Positions 12,389 to 27,566 of a stretch of DNA of 64,000 bases are shown in pieces. The notes under the pieces are model-generated. The model worked only from the letters and a program-made list of their open reading frames with translations. It searched no databases and was not told the DNA's origin. Each line of letters starts with the position of its first letter. Position 1 is the first letter of the stretch. Both the position numbers and the translations under genes were made by a program. The stretch is from NCBI GenBank assembly GCA_011947345.1, contig JAAVTG010000579.1:62001-126000 (forward strand). The letters are read 5' to 3'. Origin of the DNA: Phytophthora quininea (Eukaryota; Oomycota; Peronosporomycetes; Peronosporales; Peronosporaceae).

Positions 12389-13937
12389 TCAAAGCAGCGT
12401 AGCATGTCGTTTGCGCGTAGGAGCTTGCAGCTTAGCCTCAAACGCGTCCATGCGAGCATCTTGACGCTGGACGTGCTCGATAAAGTGGTTAATCACAGCA
12501 GCCTGATCTTCTGTTCTGCGCTTGGTTTCGTCGGTTGCTGGGGTGTGGGCTTTGCAGGTGAAGGTGTGCTATCACCGCAGGGCGGCTCTGGACTAGCAAG
12601 ATGTGACGACCACGCTAGTAATTCAGCGAACGAGCATCCTGCCTCCGCAACGCAGGCATCGATGCGCATGACAGCAAGGACTTCAGCGTTCAAGGTCTTC
12701 AACAACGGGTAGTGGCGGATCACACTTGAGGTGAGCACGTCGAGAACAGCTTGGTTAACGTTGTTGCGGGCGGCTTGGAGGTTGTGGCAGGTGGTGAACA
12801 GGAGGTGCTGGAATCTGGAGATCGTGTCCCTCGTCTTTGAGTCGAATGCTGTCAAGTTTTGCAGCACCACAGATGTCTTCGCCTCGTGCCCACTGAGTAT
12901 CTTGCTAACCTTGTGATCTTCTTTGCTTGTGTTGAAAATGTAGTTAAACCCCTTGTTTGTTGTGCTCACGTTCCAGGCACCTCGGTCGAAGATCCACCGT
13001 GCCGTGAGCTCATCGCTTCCGTTGGCGTGCTGAGCACCGCCACGCCGGAAGGAGTGCGACGTCAGCGCTGTAGTGACTCCAGCACCCGGTTCACGTGGGA
13101 GTAGATGGTTGGGGTCGTCTCTGCTCCTTCTGTCGTCGGTGGCCTGAGCCCAGTAGACTCAACAGGGTGGTCAAGGACCTCCAACAACGGCACGTCCGGA
13201 GTGAGCGAGATGGCAGCTTGGGCGGGCGTCTCGGGCATGTTGTCGATGACATCGGGCGACGGTGCCGTCTGCATGACCAGGGCCAGCGCCATTGCTAGCA
13301 ACGGGCAGGTCTCGAACTCTGTTCCAGGGAAGAGCGACAAACCTTGCTCCTCGGATGTCTTCATCCGGATGAAGCGCACGATGAGAACGTTGTCGGCATC
13401 TATGGACACGTTGGTCTTCCGGAGAAGCGCAAGATCTGAGGCTCTCCCGAACAAGTGCCACAGGAGACACAACAGCGCAGCATCCTGGTAGTCAGTAGAG
13501 CAGCTCGCATTAACATACAAATACACAAGCACTCGTCTTAAGTCACCCTTTGTACATGGTGGCGCCTTACTGATAAAGCCGCCACCGTCACGCTTCATGC
13601 AAAAACTGTCGAGAGTCTTCCCCATTTTGAGCAGGCGAGCTTCCAATGAGGCTCGATGCTGAGGAAACTGATCTAGCAGCCAAAGTTTTGCCTGCCGATA
13701 GTACTGCATCGAGGTGTTTCGAGCCAGCGGCTTGCCTTTCCTGCCCTCGTTAAAAGCGAGATGCATTCCAAACTTATCCATGACGGACACAAAACACCTC
13801 CCACTCTCATCACGCTCAATACACACACGCACGTACTCTTCACTCACACCCTCTGACTTAAGAAACCTCATAAATGCCACCACTGCAGTTGCCTTCGCAC
13901 GCTTGGTGTTGCCGGGCGCCAACTCCTCTAAACCCAT
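12389..13937 (-). CDS. Crypton-type tyrosine recombinase, two frame breaks
   Basis: The first 291 residues (13062-13937) form the SAM-like core-binding region and the first half of the catalytic domain, with the first catalytic Arg in LLWHLFGRASDLALL. After a frame change near 13065-13085 the frame reads TSHSFRRGGAQHANG, which supplies the H-x-x-R box, then WIFDRGAWNVS and NKGFNYIF with the tyrosine nucleophile. A second shift near 12535 leads to a charged C-terminal tail containing FIEHVQRQDARMDAF and a stop at 12389-12391. R, H-x-x-R and Y are therefore all present. Cryptons are DNA elements that integrate by site-specific recombination through a circle and lack terminal inverted repeats. 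No reverse transcriptase is encoded beside it, separating it from DIRS elements. Only two breaks in about 516 codons suggests a young copy or sequence errors. Confidence 0.75.
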
Positions 13938-13945
13938 GCCTCTCT

Positions 13946-14579
<634 letters not shown>

Positions 14580-14866
14580 CTGCTTCCTTGGATATACGGC
14601 TGCCGCCTGTGGAACGTTCGGGATTTAGTTGTTGGATGTTGTTCTCGGATTATAGTGATGACAAAAATACAAATGACAAGTTTTTCGATGTATTGAGCTT
14701 GCAGTGGTCGACAGCAGAGACCTTTCGCGCGCAGCTTTATCTTCACCTTATCGCTAGACATCTGTGCTGTGAAGATGAGGTGAGGATTAGCAGGCTAGAG
14801 ATTTCGCACCTCCCCTGTACTGCACTGTACAACTAATTTTGAGTGGTCAGAATTTGCAAAACAGCA

Positions 14867-15995
14867 ATGGAGGGGCTCCTCCTCTTTCTCCTACACGAAG
14901 AAGACCATGCTACGTCTCCGACAGCCATCGAGAGCATGCTCCTTTTGAGCTCGGTGCAACCTGAGCGTCCTCTCGTGCCCAACGTGCGTTTTCAGCTCTT
15001 GAAGCTGACGAACGCGGACAGCGAGCTGCTGTTTCGCTTCGATGTCCGGGGTGTGCTCGCGCTAGACCGCTCTTTCCTTCTTCCTGAGTACGTGGTTACG
15101 CCTCACCGCGACAAAGCGCACTTCACCGAGGCACTGTGTATTTTGCTGTATCGGCTGAGCTACCCCAAGAGACTTTACGACATGATGCAGCTCTTTGGTC
15201 GCTCGACGGGCCAGCTCAGCCGCATTATTCAGCATATGGGTACGTTATCTACACTGCGTAATGGTCTACACAAGGTGCTGACAGTCACAAAGTGTCGTAT
15301 CTCTACAACAGATTTGAGGGCATTATCTACTTTCAGCGTCGGGTTTGTGCTAAGCGTATCCATCGATACGCTGAAGCAGTTCGCATGAAGGGTGCGCCGA
15401 TGACGTCGGTCTTCGAATTTATTGACGGCACCAAGAATGCAGTGTGCCGCCCGTCGTCGCGGCCTGGAACGAACGAGAACCTGCAACGGCAGGTTTATTC
15501 AGGCCACAAGAGAGTATACTGTTTGAACTACCAGGCAGTCGTGACACCTGATGGGTTGGCCATACATTTTTGGGGGCCCATTGAAGGTCGACGACATGAC
15601 ATCACGCTACTCAACGAAAGCAAGTTGATTCAGTTTCTAGAAGAGCATCGCGCAATCTTTGATGGCTACAATATCTACGGGGACCCTGCGTACGGTATAC
15701 GCAAGTTCATCGTCTCTGGCTTCAAAAGGGCAGGCTTTCGACTGTTGAACATCTTTTCAACTCCAGAATGAGCTCTGTTCGTGAAGCCGTGGAGTGGAAG
15801 TTCAAGGAGCTAAAGACGCTGTGGGCTTTCATCGATTTCAAGAAGTCTCTTCGAATTCGACTATCTCCTGTTGGTAAGTACGTTGCTATCAGTATGCTGC
15901 TGTCAAACTGCCACTGCTGCTATTATCAAGGCAATCAGATTAGCTCGTACTTCGATCTAACACCTCCTAGTCTAGAGTCATATCTACTGCAATAG
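14867..15995 (+). CDS. PIF/Harbinger DDE_Tnp_4 transposase, one intron, one frameshift
   Basis: Exon 1 is 14867-15239 and ends in RSTGQLSRIIQHM. A 53-bp GTACGT...AAAG intron (15240-15292) joins it to YLYNRFEGIIYFQRR. The RNase-H-fold catalytic residues are visible: EFIDGTKNAVCRPS (first Asp), GYNIYGDPAYGI (second Asp) and SSVREAVEWKFKELKTLW (Glu). SGHKRVYCLNYQAVVTPDG and the WGPIEGRRHDITLLNES segment lie between them. Near 15736-15738 the frame slips; restoring one T to the TTT run would connect KRAGF to EHLFNSRMSSVREAVEW. It ends at a TAG at 15993. The enzyme would cut and insert the element with its Myb-like partner. The upstream GTG at 14843 is also open but the ATG at 14867 is preferred. 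Confidence 0.82.
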
Positions 15996-16005
15996 AATCA
16001 CTACT

Positions 16006-16661
16006 CTAAGTTGCTTTCTGCGCATTGATAATTGCTAAGATGCTGTTCGTGACAGCCCCGACAAGCTGTAGCATGTGCTCGTTCGCTTCTTGACGCGCAC
16101 GAGCAGCCTCCGCGCGGTCTTCCATCCGTTCCTGGGCTCGTTGCAATGCCATCTCCTCCTTTTCAGCCGCCTCTTTCCCCTTCAGACTGATTAGTAGCTC
16201 TTTAAGCTCTGTGTCCTTTCGCTTCTTGGGTGGGCTGCCTTCCTCTGACCCTTCACGCAATGTTTCCATGGCCAGACGACGCGCCGTGAGCGATGCCTCC
16301 TCCTCCCGCTCGCGCTTTCGGCGATCGGACTCCTTCGCAGCCGCAACAGAAGCGGCATGGTCATCAATCAGCGTGACTATCTCATCTTAGATCGTCGTTT
16401 TCTCTGATTCTTCTTCAGAGACGCCAGACAGAGCAGCTGCCTCGGTTGCTTGCTCTCGGTGCGCTTTCAGCAGCTTGTCGAACCGCCCGCTAGCGGTCTT
16501 TCCGCTGAGTTTGTCACGCGGAAAGCTTTCATCAGCTACGAGGGTCGCTGCCAGAGCGTCCCACTTGGCTAAGATGCCTCCACGAGGCTGCAAAAGGGGC
16601 GGTCGCCTAGCGCCTGCCGCAGGAGCGCTAGATCCTCTTCATCGGAGAAATTTCGACGCAT
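16006..16661 (-). CDS. Myb/SANT-like DNA-binding protein of the Harbinger element, broken
   Basis: Starts MRRNFSDEEDLALLRQAL, a trihelix/Myb-like first helix. The frame changes at 16592-16595, where adding one T to the T4 run (minus strand) gives DRPF-LQPRGGILAKWDALA and then FPRDKLSGKTASGRFDKLLK, the remaining helices of the DNA-binding domain. A TAA at 16387-16389 interrupts the frame. Past it the protein resumes with DEIVTLIDDHAASVAA and a Glu/Arg/Ala-rich coiled coil, ending near 16006 with VGAVTNSILAIINAQ. In Harbinger elements this partner binds element ends and helps carry the transposase to the nucleus. It runs convergently to the transposase with an 11-bp gap, supporting one element. 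Confidence 0.65.
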
Positions 16662-17034
16662 CTTGAGAGTGATTGAGTGGCGGAGCAGATCTGTTATGTG
16701 ATGTACGATACATAACCCGCTGCAGATTTAATTCCTCACACTCGCCATTTCTGCGGACTGAAAATCCTCACAACGTCATGTTTCGCCCCGGTCTTGCTCA
16801 TCGCTGGCCCCTGTGCGGATAATGTGAAGGTGAAGTCTTTTGCGAAACATCGCTAGCGTCGAAGACGTATTTTTTACCTTACCAAAAACACATCAATCGT
16901 TTTGTCAGATCATTGCGCATTGATGGTCAATGTATCAACAAAATCTGTCGAGTTGTTTTCCCGCAAACTTGTCAAGAACAACAATCCTATAAACAGGTCT
17001 AATGCTCCTAATAAGATGATGAATGGAAATGCGC

Positions 17035-18107
17035 TCACAAATATTTCAAGAAATTATCCAACCAAAGCACAGCAGATTCGCTTTCTGCTGATTCCTCGTC
17101 AGATGAGAGTTCTTCACAAGCGTCCATCGCTTCTAGGTGCCTCTGAAGCTTCTCCAGCTGATTGTTTGCAGCATCAATACAGCTCTGAATGCTTTCTAGT
17201 TTAAAATTCGCTCTAATCGGGGTTGTGTATCTGCAAATATAGTCTTTGTCGAGTGCTACTGGCCAACTTCTCCTTAATATTGGTCCACACAGCTCAATAG
17301 GCTGCAAGTCTGAGTGATACGGCGGCGTGTAAACCACTTCGTGCCCTTCTCCTTTGCCATCTCCGCCACCACTGGAATCACGCGTTGTTCAATATATTTT
17401 GTCAATATTCCCCGTAGACTATCCTTTGTTGCCTTTGGTGGAACATCAAGGCCATACGCAGTTATCGCTTCCAGCATTTTGGTGAGCGTGCTCTTCTGTT
17501 CTGGTATTTGGGACGGTAAAACTTTGTGATACTTTGCGTTAATCCATAACAATAACACAGTTTGAAAGATTCATTGCTTCCAAAATACTCAGCAGGGTCT
17601 CCATCCATGAAACAAAATATTCATGACAGAACATGCCACGATAATCTGCAGTTAGTTTTCGACCTTCAAATATATCAACTGTATCTGGTAAAAGTTGCGC
17701 ACACTGCTGAGGTGTTCGAGCGTCATCACTAACACTGCGATCTTTATCTATGATCGCAGCAATAAAGCACAGTCTTCTGCCTGTGTGCTTCGCTTTCGGT
17801 TGTTGCCCTGTTCGGGTTTCACACCTGGCGCGAATGAAATCGCGGACAAGCTGCCCCATTGCAGTCGACCGCTCAATCGGTCACCTCGATTGGTAGCGGA
17901 TTCAGCCGCCACAACAGTACGAAAAGTAGACCACACGTCACCAACCGTCTTATGTGAAGGAACTAAGAGACGAGTAATTTTGTTGGTGACAGACTCTTTC
18001 TTCGGTATGGCCCCGTGATTGTCACGGAAGTTGGCCTGAAGAGCTAAAATAACGTACTTTTCTTCGGCTGAAAGGGCTCCACTACGATGCAACCTGACAA
18101 ACTCCAA
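17035..18107 (-). pseudogene. Tc1/IS630-like DDE_3 transposase, frameshifted
   Basis: Four overlapping frame pieces make one protein. The N-terminal part (17748-18107) contains SAEEKYVILALQANFRDNHG. The middle has DYRGMFCHEYFVSWMETLL and CVIVMD, which continues after a one-base T insertion near 17547 as NAKYHKVLPSQ; together these give the second catalytic Asp (D-N-A-K-Y-H). A further slip near 17325 leads to VYTPPYHSDLQPIEL, the hallmark P-Y/H-S-x-x-L-N/Q-P-I-E motif carrying the third acidic residue. The tail is Glu-rich and helical. At least three frame changes argue for a relic, though some could be sequence errors. TIRs and TA target duplications were not found by eye. Confidence 0.75.
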
Positions 18108-20755
<2,648 letters not shown>

Positions 20756-21374
20756 TTTCTCGCCTAGATATCTGCTGATTGCAGTTACAAATCGGCGAAA
20801 AGGTTCGTACTAATATCTTGACGCCACGGAAGCAGTTTGTGCTCCTAAACGAAATTATAAGCGCTTAGACATAGTCCGGAAAGTTGGTGTCCACCGGCGG
20901 CGTTTTTATCATCCAATAAAACACCTATACTTAGCCTTGCTGGGTCCAGGGCTCGATTTCTCGGAATTTGTAGACTCGTGGTACTAAAAACATGGAATGA
21001 TGTCGCGTCGCCAGCTTAAAGGTTGTCAAGGTTGGAAAATATATTTGAATAGCCAATCAAATTAAATTTTCGTAACTCGTTCTTATCAGCTCAAACCAAC
21101 CACGACGGCCTAATTTAATTGGCAGTGGATATAGATAGTTGATTTTGTAAGTTCCAAACTTCTTTAATATCGATAGCACTGATGAAAGGCAAGGATGTGA
21201 TTTGATTGGAAGATTTATCATAGTCAATTTCTACCCCAGCAAAACCCCAAGACTAGCATATGCCACCAAAAAGTCGTGCCTTCAACGCCAAAAAACGTAT
21301 CAGTGTGATCCTGCTATTGTTCAGTTGCAATTTATTGCGGTAAGCTAATGTTAACAATTTTAAATTACTTTCTA

Positions 21375-21530
<156 letters not shown>

Positions 21531-21730
21531 TGAGTCATTGTAGCGTTGTTTTCCTCCTGAACTTAAGTAGAATCAGCGAGTTAACGCGGCTCCAAAGATG
21601 AGGTTTTCATTGAGTGATTTGATAGTGGTATTTTGTTCATCTCAAACGGCCACATGCGTGGACTGCAAGAAGAAAAGATGAATACTGGTATTCATGCAGC
21701 TTTACATGTTGTCCTCGTGGATATTTTCAA

Positions 21731-22096
21731 ATGAAGCAGCTAAACTTTATCCTTTATGAATGGAATTCATTTTTCATGGCACACGAGTATACAAAAGTGT
21801 CAACAAGTTCAGAGATAAAGAAACTCAATCAATCGCTATCACGAATTTGCTACAAGGTGGAGCAGACGTTTGGATTTCTGAGAGGTTGGTTTCATATTCT
21901 ACAGTGGGTGAATCCGATTGCAGTCATAGATTTAGTTTTCATTCCTACTTTCGTCTGCTCACTTTATGTGCTACACAACTTTCTGGTTCAATACCACAAT
22001 ACATTTTACAGCGCTGCAGAAATTGAACGTGAGTACCACATTAATCTAGAGCGGCCGACGACAACATATCAAACTACCTGCAGAGCGGACTCCTGA
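21731..22096 (+). pseudogene. PIF/Harbinger transposase C-terminal fragment
   Basis: The frame contains ICYKVEQTFGFLRGWFHIL followed by CSLYVLHNFLV. This matches the end of DDE_4/Harbinger transposases, where the catalytic Glu sits in x-V-E-x-x-F-G-x-L-K/R-x-R/W-F and a C-x-L-H-N helix follows. No upstream catalytic Asp motifs are visible, so it is a fragment. It is a different lineage from the 14867-15995 transposase. Confidence 0.5.
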
Positions 22097-23782
22097 CGTT
22101 CTACTGCAACTCAGCAACTACAAAAACTTCAGGTCTTAGAAGCTCAGGTAAGAGATCGCGTTCACGTTCGCGCTCCGCTCGAATATCATCGATATTTTCT
22201 AGGAATGTTTTTTCTGCTTAATAACCAAACCCATCAAGAACCGCTGCTCATTGGTCGGCTGGGCCATCTCCTTGGGCTTATGCTTGCCATTAATGTTGGC
22301 GGCAGTTGTGGAGCTGACCTGGGAAGAGAGTGTATCTGTAGATTATGCTAGAGGGGTACTGGTCTGGCTGTTCGTGACACAGCCTTGCTGTTTTCTTCTC
22401 TAAAAGGCAAACTTGACGCTTTCGTGGCGGAAAGTTTCCTGGTTTGTTTTTAACCCTTCAAGCCCCGGCACGATTTTCCAGGTGTATATACTGCTGTATG
22501 TTGGAGCTCCACCATATAACAAAATTACACACTGGTATAGCAGCGCGAAATTGGAATGTACATACGGACGTAGTCGAGCAGATTCAGCCTATCTGACCTG
22601 TAAGTTGGATCGGCATTGACAATGAAATGTGCATGGTGGAAGATCCAACATGCAGTTTGGCCTTTTACTTATAAGATTTAGGTCGTGTTCGCGGCAACCG
22701 CTATTTCTGGAAAAGCACGAAAGCCGAGAGGTGACTGAATGAACCCCTGATGATTTCGGGCTCAATACAAAGCGTTATTTTGGTAGATTTGTGTTCGCAA
22801 GCTGCTAGCTTTTACAACTGCACTTATACCTCTTCCCACGAACAAAATCCCTATGTTGGACAAGCTGCTGGTTGTAAGCGCGTGCGCTTGGATGGTTGGC
22901 CACTCACGAGAATATTTTGCTAGTGCTGGGTCGCAACGGTCGTGGCTTAGCAGGTTCACCTGCTTGGCAGCTCTGAGGTGAGGTTGCATCCGTGCTTAAT
23001 CCTGTTTGCCTTACGCATCCAGACGCTGCATGGCCTCCACCCTAGTACACTGGTCTTGTACTTTACTAGAATAGTAACACAGCTATATCGTTAGCACGTA
23101 CAATATATCGTTTACCTACAAGCTGGGCTCCAGCGGTGTCATCTTGGAGCCATCTTAAGCGTCCATTGGAACGTGTAAGAAGGCCTGGCCGACTCGCGGG
23201 CCTCGGGCGTCTTGGCCGGGGACATGCAGCTCACAGTGCTGGGAAGGTACTCCTCCAGTCGCTCTCGGTCGGTCTCACCCGCGACCAGCAGTCAGCAGCG
23301 TCTCCGGCATCCCCGGACGATCCTGTTATTCGTCAGTACGTTCAGGTGATACGCTTCTGTTTAGTGTTTGGGGTTTACGACCCCCACGAAATTCACCATC
23401 GGACCTGTATTTCAAATCGGGCCTCTAACCTGCGCTTTGTGGAGATAATTGCGTTCGATTTTTGTGTTCACAGTTGGTGATTTGGGCGAAAACTTCGTTT
23501 CGACCGGGAAAACGACAGTAAGTAGGCGGCGCGAACACGACTTTAGTTTTGTACACGACTTCCAAGCAGATGATACAACGCGGTATCTGTCAGATTCGGC
23601 GACGGCGTCTGCAGATCGGACTGGCACGTCTGGAGGTATTTGTCGGAGCCTGTGATCGACACTTGAGGCACGCGAAGAATGGGCTCGTTGAGCCAACGGC
23701 AGCCTCGTTGAGGCGTAGCGACCAACGGAAGTCTCTAAGAGACGAGACCTTGACAAGGCAGTTGTGGATCCAGCGGGGAAGG
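22097..23782. other. No recognisable gene; possible remnant of an LTR element interior
   Basis: From about 23140 GC content rises and several 60-115 codon frames appear on both strands, but none shows protease, RT, integrase or chromodomain motifs. A purine-rich tract (AGCGGGGAAGG) ends at 23782, directly before the putative LTR, and may be a polypurine tract. Confidence 0.3.
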
Positions 23783-24046
23783 TGTAACGGGGTTACACGA
23801 AAGTCATAACCGTGCGTAGAGTTTCGACTCTGTAGCCATCTGGCTCTCCACCACTCATTTACATATCTCTTAGATTAACTATGCCACATAGACACTGATT
23901 TTGCGAGTCCTAGTTACGGGACTGTACTTGGTTCTTGTATAGAACCGAAGGCGGGACGCCTAAAGAGACAGACTCGGGGAGTCCTACGTCTTCCTCTGTG
24001 CACGCGCACCGCTAAGCAGCCCCGCTGCATTCTGTGATAAGTCACA
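23783..24046 (+). repeat. Putative LTR (264 bp) of a decayed retrotransposon
   Basis: Starts TGTAACGGGGTTACA, itself a near-perfect hairpin, and ends in GATAAGTCACA, giving the TG...CA termini of LTRs. A purine tract precedes it as expected for a 3' LTR. No second copy exists in the window, so the call rests on termini and context only. It could be a solo LTR. Confidence 0.35.
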
Positions 24047-24449
24047 GTATCGGAATCAAACCCGCCATTAGCTAGGTCATCGCGTTGACTGGTCGATCAG
24101 GGATGGCAATAAAATATCGAAGGATTTTATCAATTTGAAAATCTGAAATGAATAAACAAAAATATTTTTTATTTATATCTTATGGATTTTTATCTTTTTA
24201 TCGGTCAAAACCCTGTCAAATTGGATTCCTGATAAGCTGCGGTTTACTCCAGCCACGCTGATAGTGTGCCCCTGAAACTTGGCAGCTCTACGATAAAGGT
24301 TGCAGTCCTCAGACAGCACCTACACGACAAGCGTCCCCACTCCATCCTCGCCGCCTCCACCCCTTCAGCATTGTTGTCTGCTTGTCGTCGAAGCTAACGC
24401 CCGCCGCGACGCTGGCAAGTCCAGGGCTACGTCGATGTCTAGTGCAGAC

Positions 24450-24830
24450 TGGTGATAGCGGGGCCCAAGTGGCGGCTGTCAAAGAGATCATCATTCTGCA
24501 TCAAGGTCCGCTACAGCATCGTGTCCGACGGCTGCCCCCTGTTCGGGTACCGCCGTCACCCGTACGTGCTCATCGTCTTGATGCTGCTGCTCATGTCTGT
24601 CATGCCGATTGGCGACTCTGTTGCTGCGGACCGCAAGAACGACCGACTACACGTCCGAGATCATCGCCCGCATCAACTTCAACGCATCGAGCGAGGGCAC
24701 TAAGCACGTCATATCAGAGCAGCCTTTTGGTTCTTGCCATGTGGTCGTGGAGAGCCGAAAGTGTCTCCCAAAGCCAAAAATCGACGTTGGAAGAGCTAAA
24801 CGCGTCCCTCAAGCCACAACGTAATTACCA
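24450..24830 (+). pseudogene. Folate/biopterin transporter (BT1 family) fragment
   Basis: Across two frames the sequence reads RYSIVSDGCPLFGYRRHPYV, matching the highly conserved BT1 loop (S/G-D-x-x-P-x-F-G-Y-R-R-x-P-Y), then a hydrophobic helix LIVLMLLLMSVMPIGD. A frame change leads to DYTSEIIARINFNASSEGTK, a segment I associate with oomycete BT1 loops. A later frame contains SLLVLAMWSW. BT1 proteins are about 500-residue, roughly 12-helix plasma-membrane transporters; only about 120 residues remain here, with at least two frame breaks, so it is a fragment. It lies inside the hAT TIRs and antisense to the hAT transposase. Confidence 0.5.
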
Positions 24831-25068
24831 CAGCATTGACAACGAAGCCGCGGATGAGCCAAAAGCATTTCGAGTGATTGGCAAAAGCAGCATTTGGGGC
24901 GCTTGAGCGCGTCTGACATGGTCTTACGATAAGGGCAGGTGAACACAATTAGCATTAACATGGTGGCATTAATGGAAAGCGTTTTCACGCTTGCAAAGTC
25001 GAGTCTGCAGCCGCCAACACTGCTTGTACGCAACATTTTTAGGGGTACTTTGCGTCCTCGCAGGTTCT

Positions 25069-27240
25069 TCAATGAGATTTTCTCCTGTGGGAAGCTCTTG
25101 TTGTCAGTTGGGGGAAAAGAATACGCTCGGGTAGTGGTGGATCATCTTCCTCTTTCTCCTTTCTTTTCTGCTGTATGTCAGTATGCTGTTCCTGCCGGGT
25201 AACGCGTTCAACTTCGATGACCAACGCAGATTGTTCTTGCAAGTCACTGTCTTCGCCACTATCCAATTTCGACAGTATGTCATCCCAGTGAGCAACAACA
25301 CGAGTCGCTGCAGCTTGCGATGTGGCAGGGGTCAATGGCGAGGCACTGCGCGGAGTGGAGCTACACCGTTCTGGTGTCCCGAAAGCGGATAATCGCGGCC
25401 GTTCATTTGCTTGTAGCAACCGCTTTGCTGGGTTTTCGTTTTCTACTTTTTTAAGCTTCTCCCTCACGTGCCTGCGTAGAGCAACTATTTTTCGGGCTTT
25501 CTCCGCTTTCATCCGATTGCGGGTTGCTGCATGAACAAGAGCTAGCTTCGAGAAGTATCGCTCGCATGTTGCTGTATTCACGGTCACCGAGAGCACTATC
25601 AACGCGAGCTTTGGCAGACAGTGATCATCATATCTGTTCGTCCAATGGCGCCAGAACGCAAGCACAAGAGGCGGTGAAGATATTGAGAAGTTGCTTAGGG
25701 CCTTCGGTGACTCCCCATACATGTTCCGTCAAGCCAGTCATCTAATTCCCCCGCAAGCGTAGTTGCCTCTTCGCCAACAAGCCGTTTATAATAGTATTCA
25801 GCGATTTCACATATACTTTTCCGCCCAGACACCTTTGTGGCCACCAGATGATCCGCACCTTGGAAGTATGCAGGGTGTAAGTAAAGCGCAAGCAGAAAGA
25901 GAGGCTGTTTACATACAGCCGACCAGCTCCAGCAACTCACCTCGATAATGGGACGTGGAGTACTTCTGATACAAGTCCCGAAAGACGATGACTACATCCG
26001 CGAGTGTGTTCTCATCACTTTCGAGCTTACACGACGCGAAGCATATCGGGTGAATCACTTGCTCGGCTTCTCTGAGAGCTGTCCAAAAGCTGTCGTTTAG
26101 AAGAACAGCAAAAACGGGATTGTAATCGGTGTACCCTCGATATCTGGTGGCGAAGGCGCGCATTCCTGTCTCCACATGGAGAAGCGAGGCAAAGCAAGCC
26201 TGCGTCGAGTTTCATCGCGTCAAACAGAGCGTCTTGAATTGCCAACATCTCCCGTAAATCTGCTTCACAGCTTGGAGCACACGCGGCACCCATTTTTCGC
26301 TAGAAGCATTCAGAAAGTTCACAAGATACTGGGCTTCTTTAGCAACCAGGCAAAATGCATTAATCAGCAGTATACTTATCACCAGGTTGTTCGTGCCGTG
26401 CGTGAAACCCTTCGAAAATATAACTTTTGGCCACCGCAGAGCGAGAATTCGTTGAGCACGACCGCATTGCCCGGCATCGTCTGTGACGACGCATCCAATA
26501 CCAGCCGGCGGCTTCAGCGACTTCCATGAGTTTTTCCATCTGCCCCACCAGTGTAAGACCATCTTGGCGATTTCCTACTGGAAACAGACCCAGCGTATTG
26601 ATGAAACCTTGCAGTCCCACATAAGCACCCAGGAAATGGACCTTGCTGATATCTTGCCAGGCATCACTAAGAAAGTTACCTCTACCGAACGAGGCACGCT
26701 GAAGTTTTAACACCTCCTTTGTATCGGTCTTAATCACTTTGTCAGCATAACCCGTCAGCATAGAGCCACCTAACACACGCGAGTCGGAAGCTGGCCAACA
26801 AAACGAGAATCCAAGCTTTCAACAAAACGAATTGTCGAGCCTTTTTCGATGAAGGCATCAGGCAATAGGTTTTCTGCTTGGGATTCGAGTAGTTGCTTTA
26901 GTATGATGTCAGCTTGGGCTTGTGATAGAGGAGCTGATCGGGAGTCTTCATGGATGGCCTGTGCACCGCGACGAGCTGTTTCCTCGATGTGCACAGCAGA
27001 TTCGCGAGCCATGCGAGCCTCTGGCGTATGTGGGCAATCGTCGAGGTGTCGCTTCAAAGCCTTCACACTCCCGTGAAGATTTTTCACGACGATCGCTGCT
27101 GCAGCCATAGGGCTTGTTTCTGCGAGCTTCTCTTTCGCACCAATGCAGTGAAGGCACAGGTGAAATGTCTCGTCCCAATTGTTACTCGGTATCTTTGTGT
27201 CTTGGAACTGCAGGCGAATATCGTCGGGCTTCCTGCCCAT
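25069..27240 (-). pseudogene. hAT transposase with BED-like zinc finger, several frame breaks
   Basis: Starts MGRKPDDIRLQF at 27240. A BED-like finger follows, with CLHCIGAKEK and later SVKALKRHLDDCPH (C-x2-C...H-x4-C). After shifts near 26770, 26500 and 26200 the core reads VVTDDAGQCGRAQRILALRW, a typical hAT catalytic-domain segment, and then IFSKGFTHGTNNLV. The C-terminal piece (25069-25722) has FWRHWTNRYDDHCLPKLAL and NTATCERYFSKLALVHAATR, the hAT dimerisation domain, followed by a charged tail. All parts of a full-length hAT transposase are therefore present in order. The number of frame changes suggests decay, perhaps exaggerated by indel errors. Confidence 0.8.
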
Positions 27241-27566
27241 GGTGAAAGATCTGGAATCGCTCAATGGCGTTGAAGTTGGACTCTGTTGTCGTCAAATAAA
27301 GCGCCCAGTCTTCTATAAAGAGCGGTTTGAGGCATAGCAAACCGAAGTCTTTTGAATTCGCACTTATAGGAGAAAAACTATAAAAACTTTTAAAATATTT
27401 TAATCCATCATAAAAATATTTAAATCTTTTATTGCTATCCTTGGTTAAGCACCGATACCTAGACCCCTAGCAGTGAAGAGCAATAGTGCGTAGTGGTATC
27501 AATGAAGACCGAAGAAGCCACAGAATGAATTATTCCATTAGTTTTCATTATGGCTGACCATAGTTC

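Larger units (their letters stand above)
14780..16771. mobile_element. PIF/Harbinger element carrying a transposase and a Myb-like gene
   Basis: The two convergent genes, 14867-15995 (+) and 16006-16661 (-), have the two-gene plan of PIF/Harbinger elements: a DDE transposase plus a Myb/SANT-like DNA-binding partner. Candidate termini are GTGAGGATTAGCAG at 14780-14793 and the inverted GTGAGGATTTTCAG at 16758-16771 (12 of 14 match). The expected TTA/TAA 3-bp target duplication is not visible next to them, so the exact ends are doubtful even though the gene content is clear. Confidence 0.6.
24098..27443. mobile_element. hAT element bounded by imperfect TIRs, enclosing a transporter-gene fragment
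   Basis: CAGGGATGGCAATAAAA at 24098 pairs with the inverted CAAGGATAGCAATAAAA ending at 27443, close to the CAGGG(A/G)TGGCA start typical of hAT elements. The hAT transposase (25069-27240, minus) lies between. The 8-bp flanks outside the TIRs (TGGTCGAT and GTTAAGCA) do not match, so a target duplication is not preserved or the ends belong to two copies. The left 0.7 kb carries a BT1 transporter fragment on the opposite strand. Confidence 0.55.

Noticed and set aside
23412..23809. Chromodomain or integrase end of a Gypsy element before the putative LTR
   Set aside because: None of the six frames shows the expected aromatic cage or W-x-P pattern; kept only as a possible remnant.
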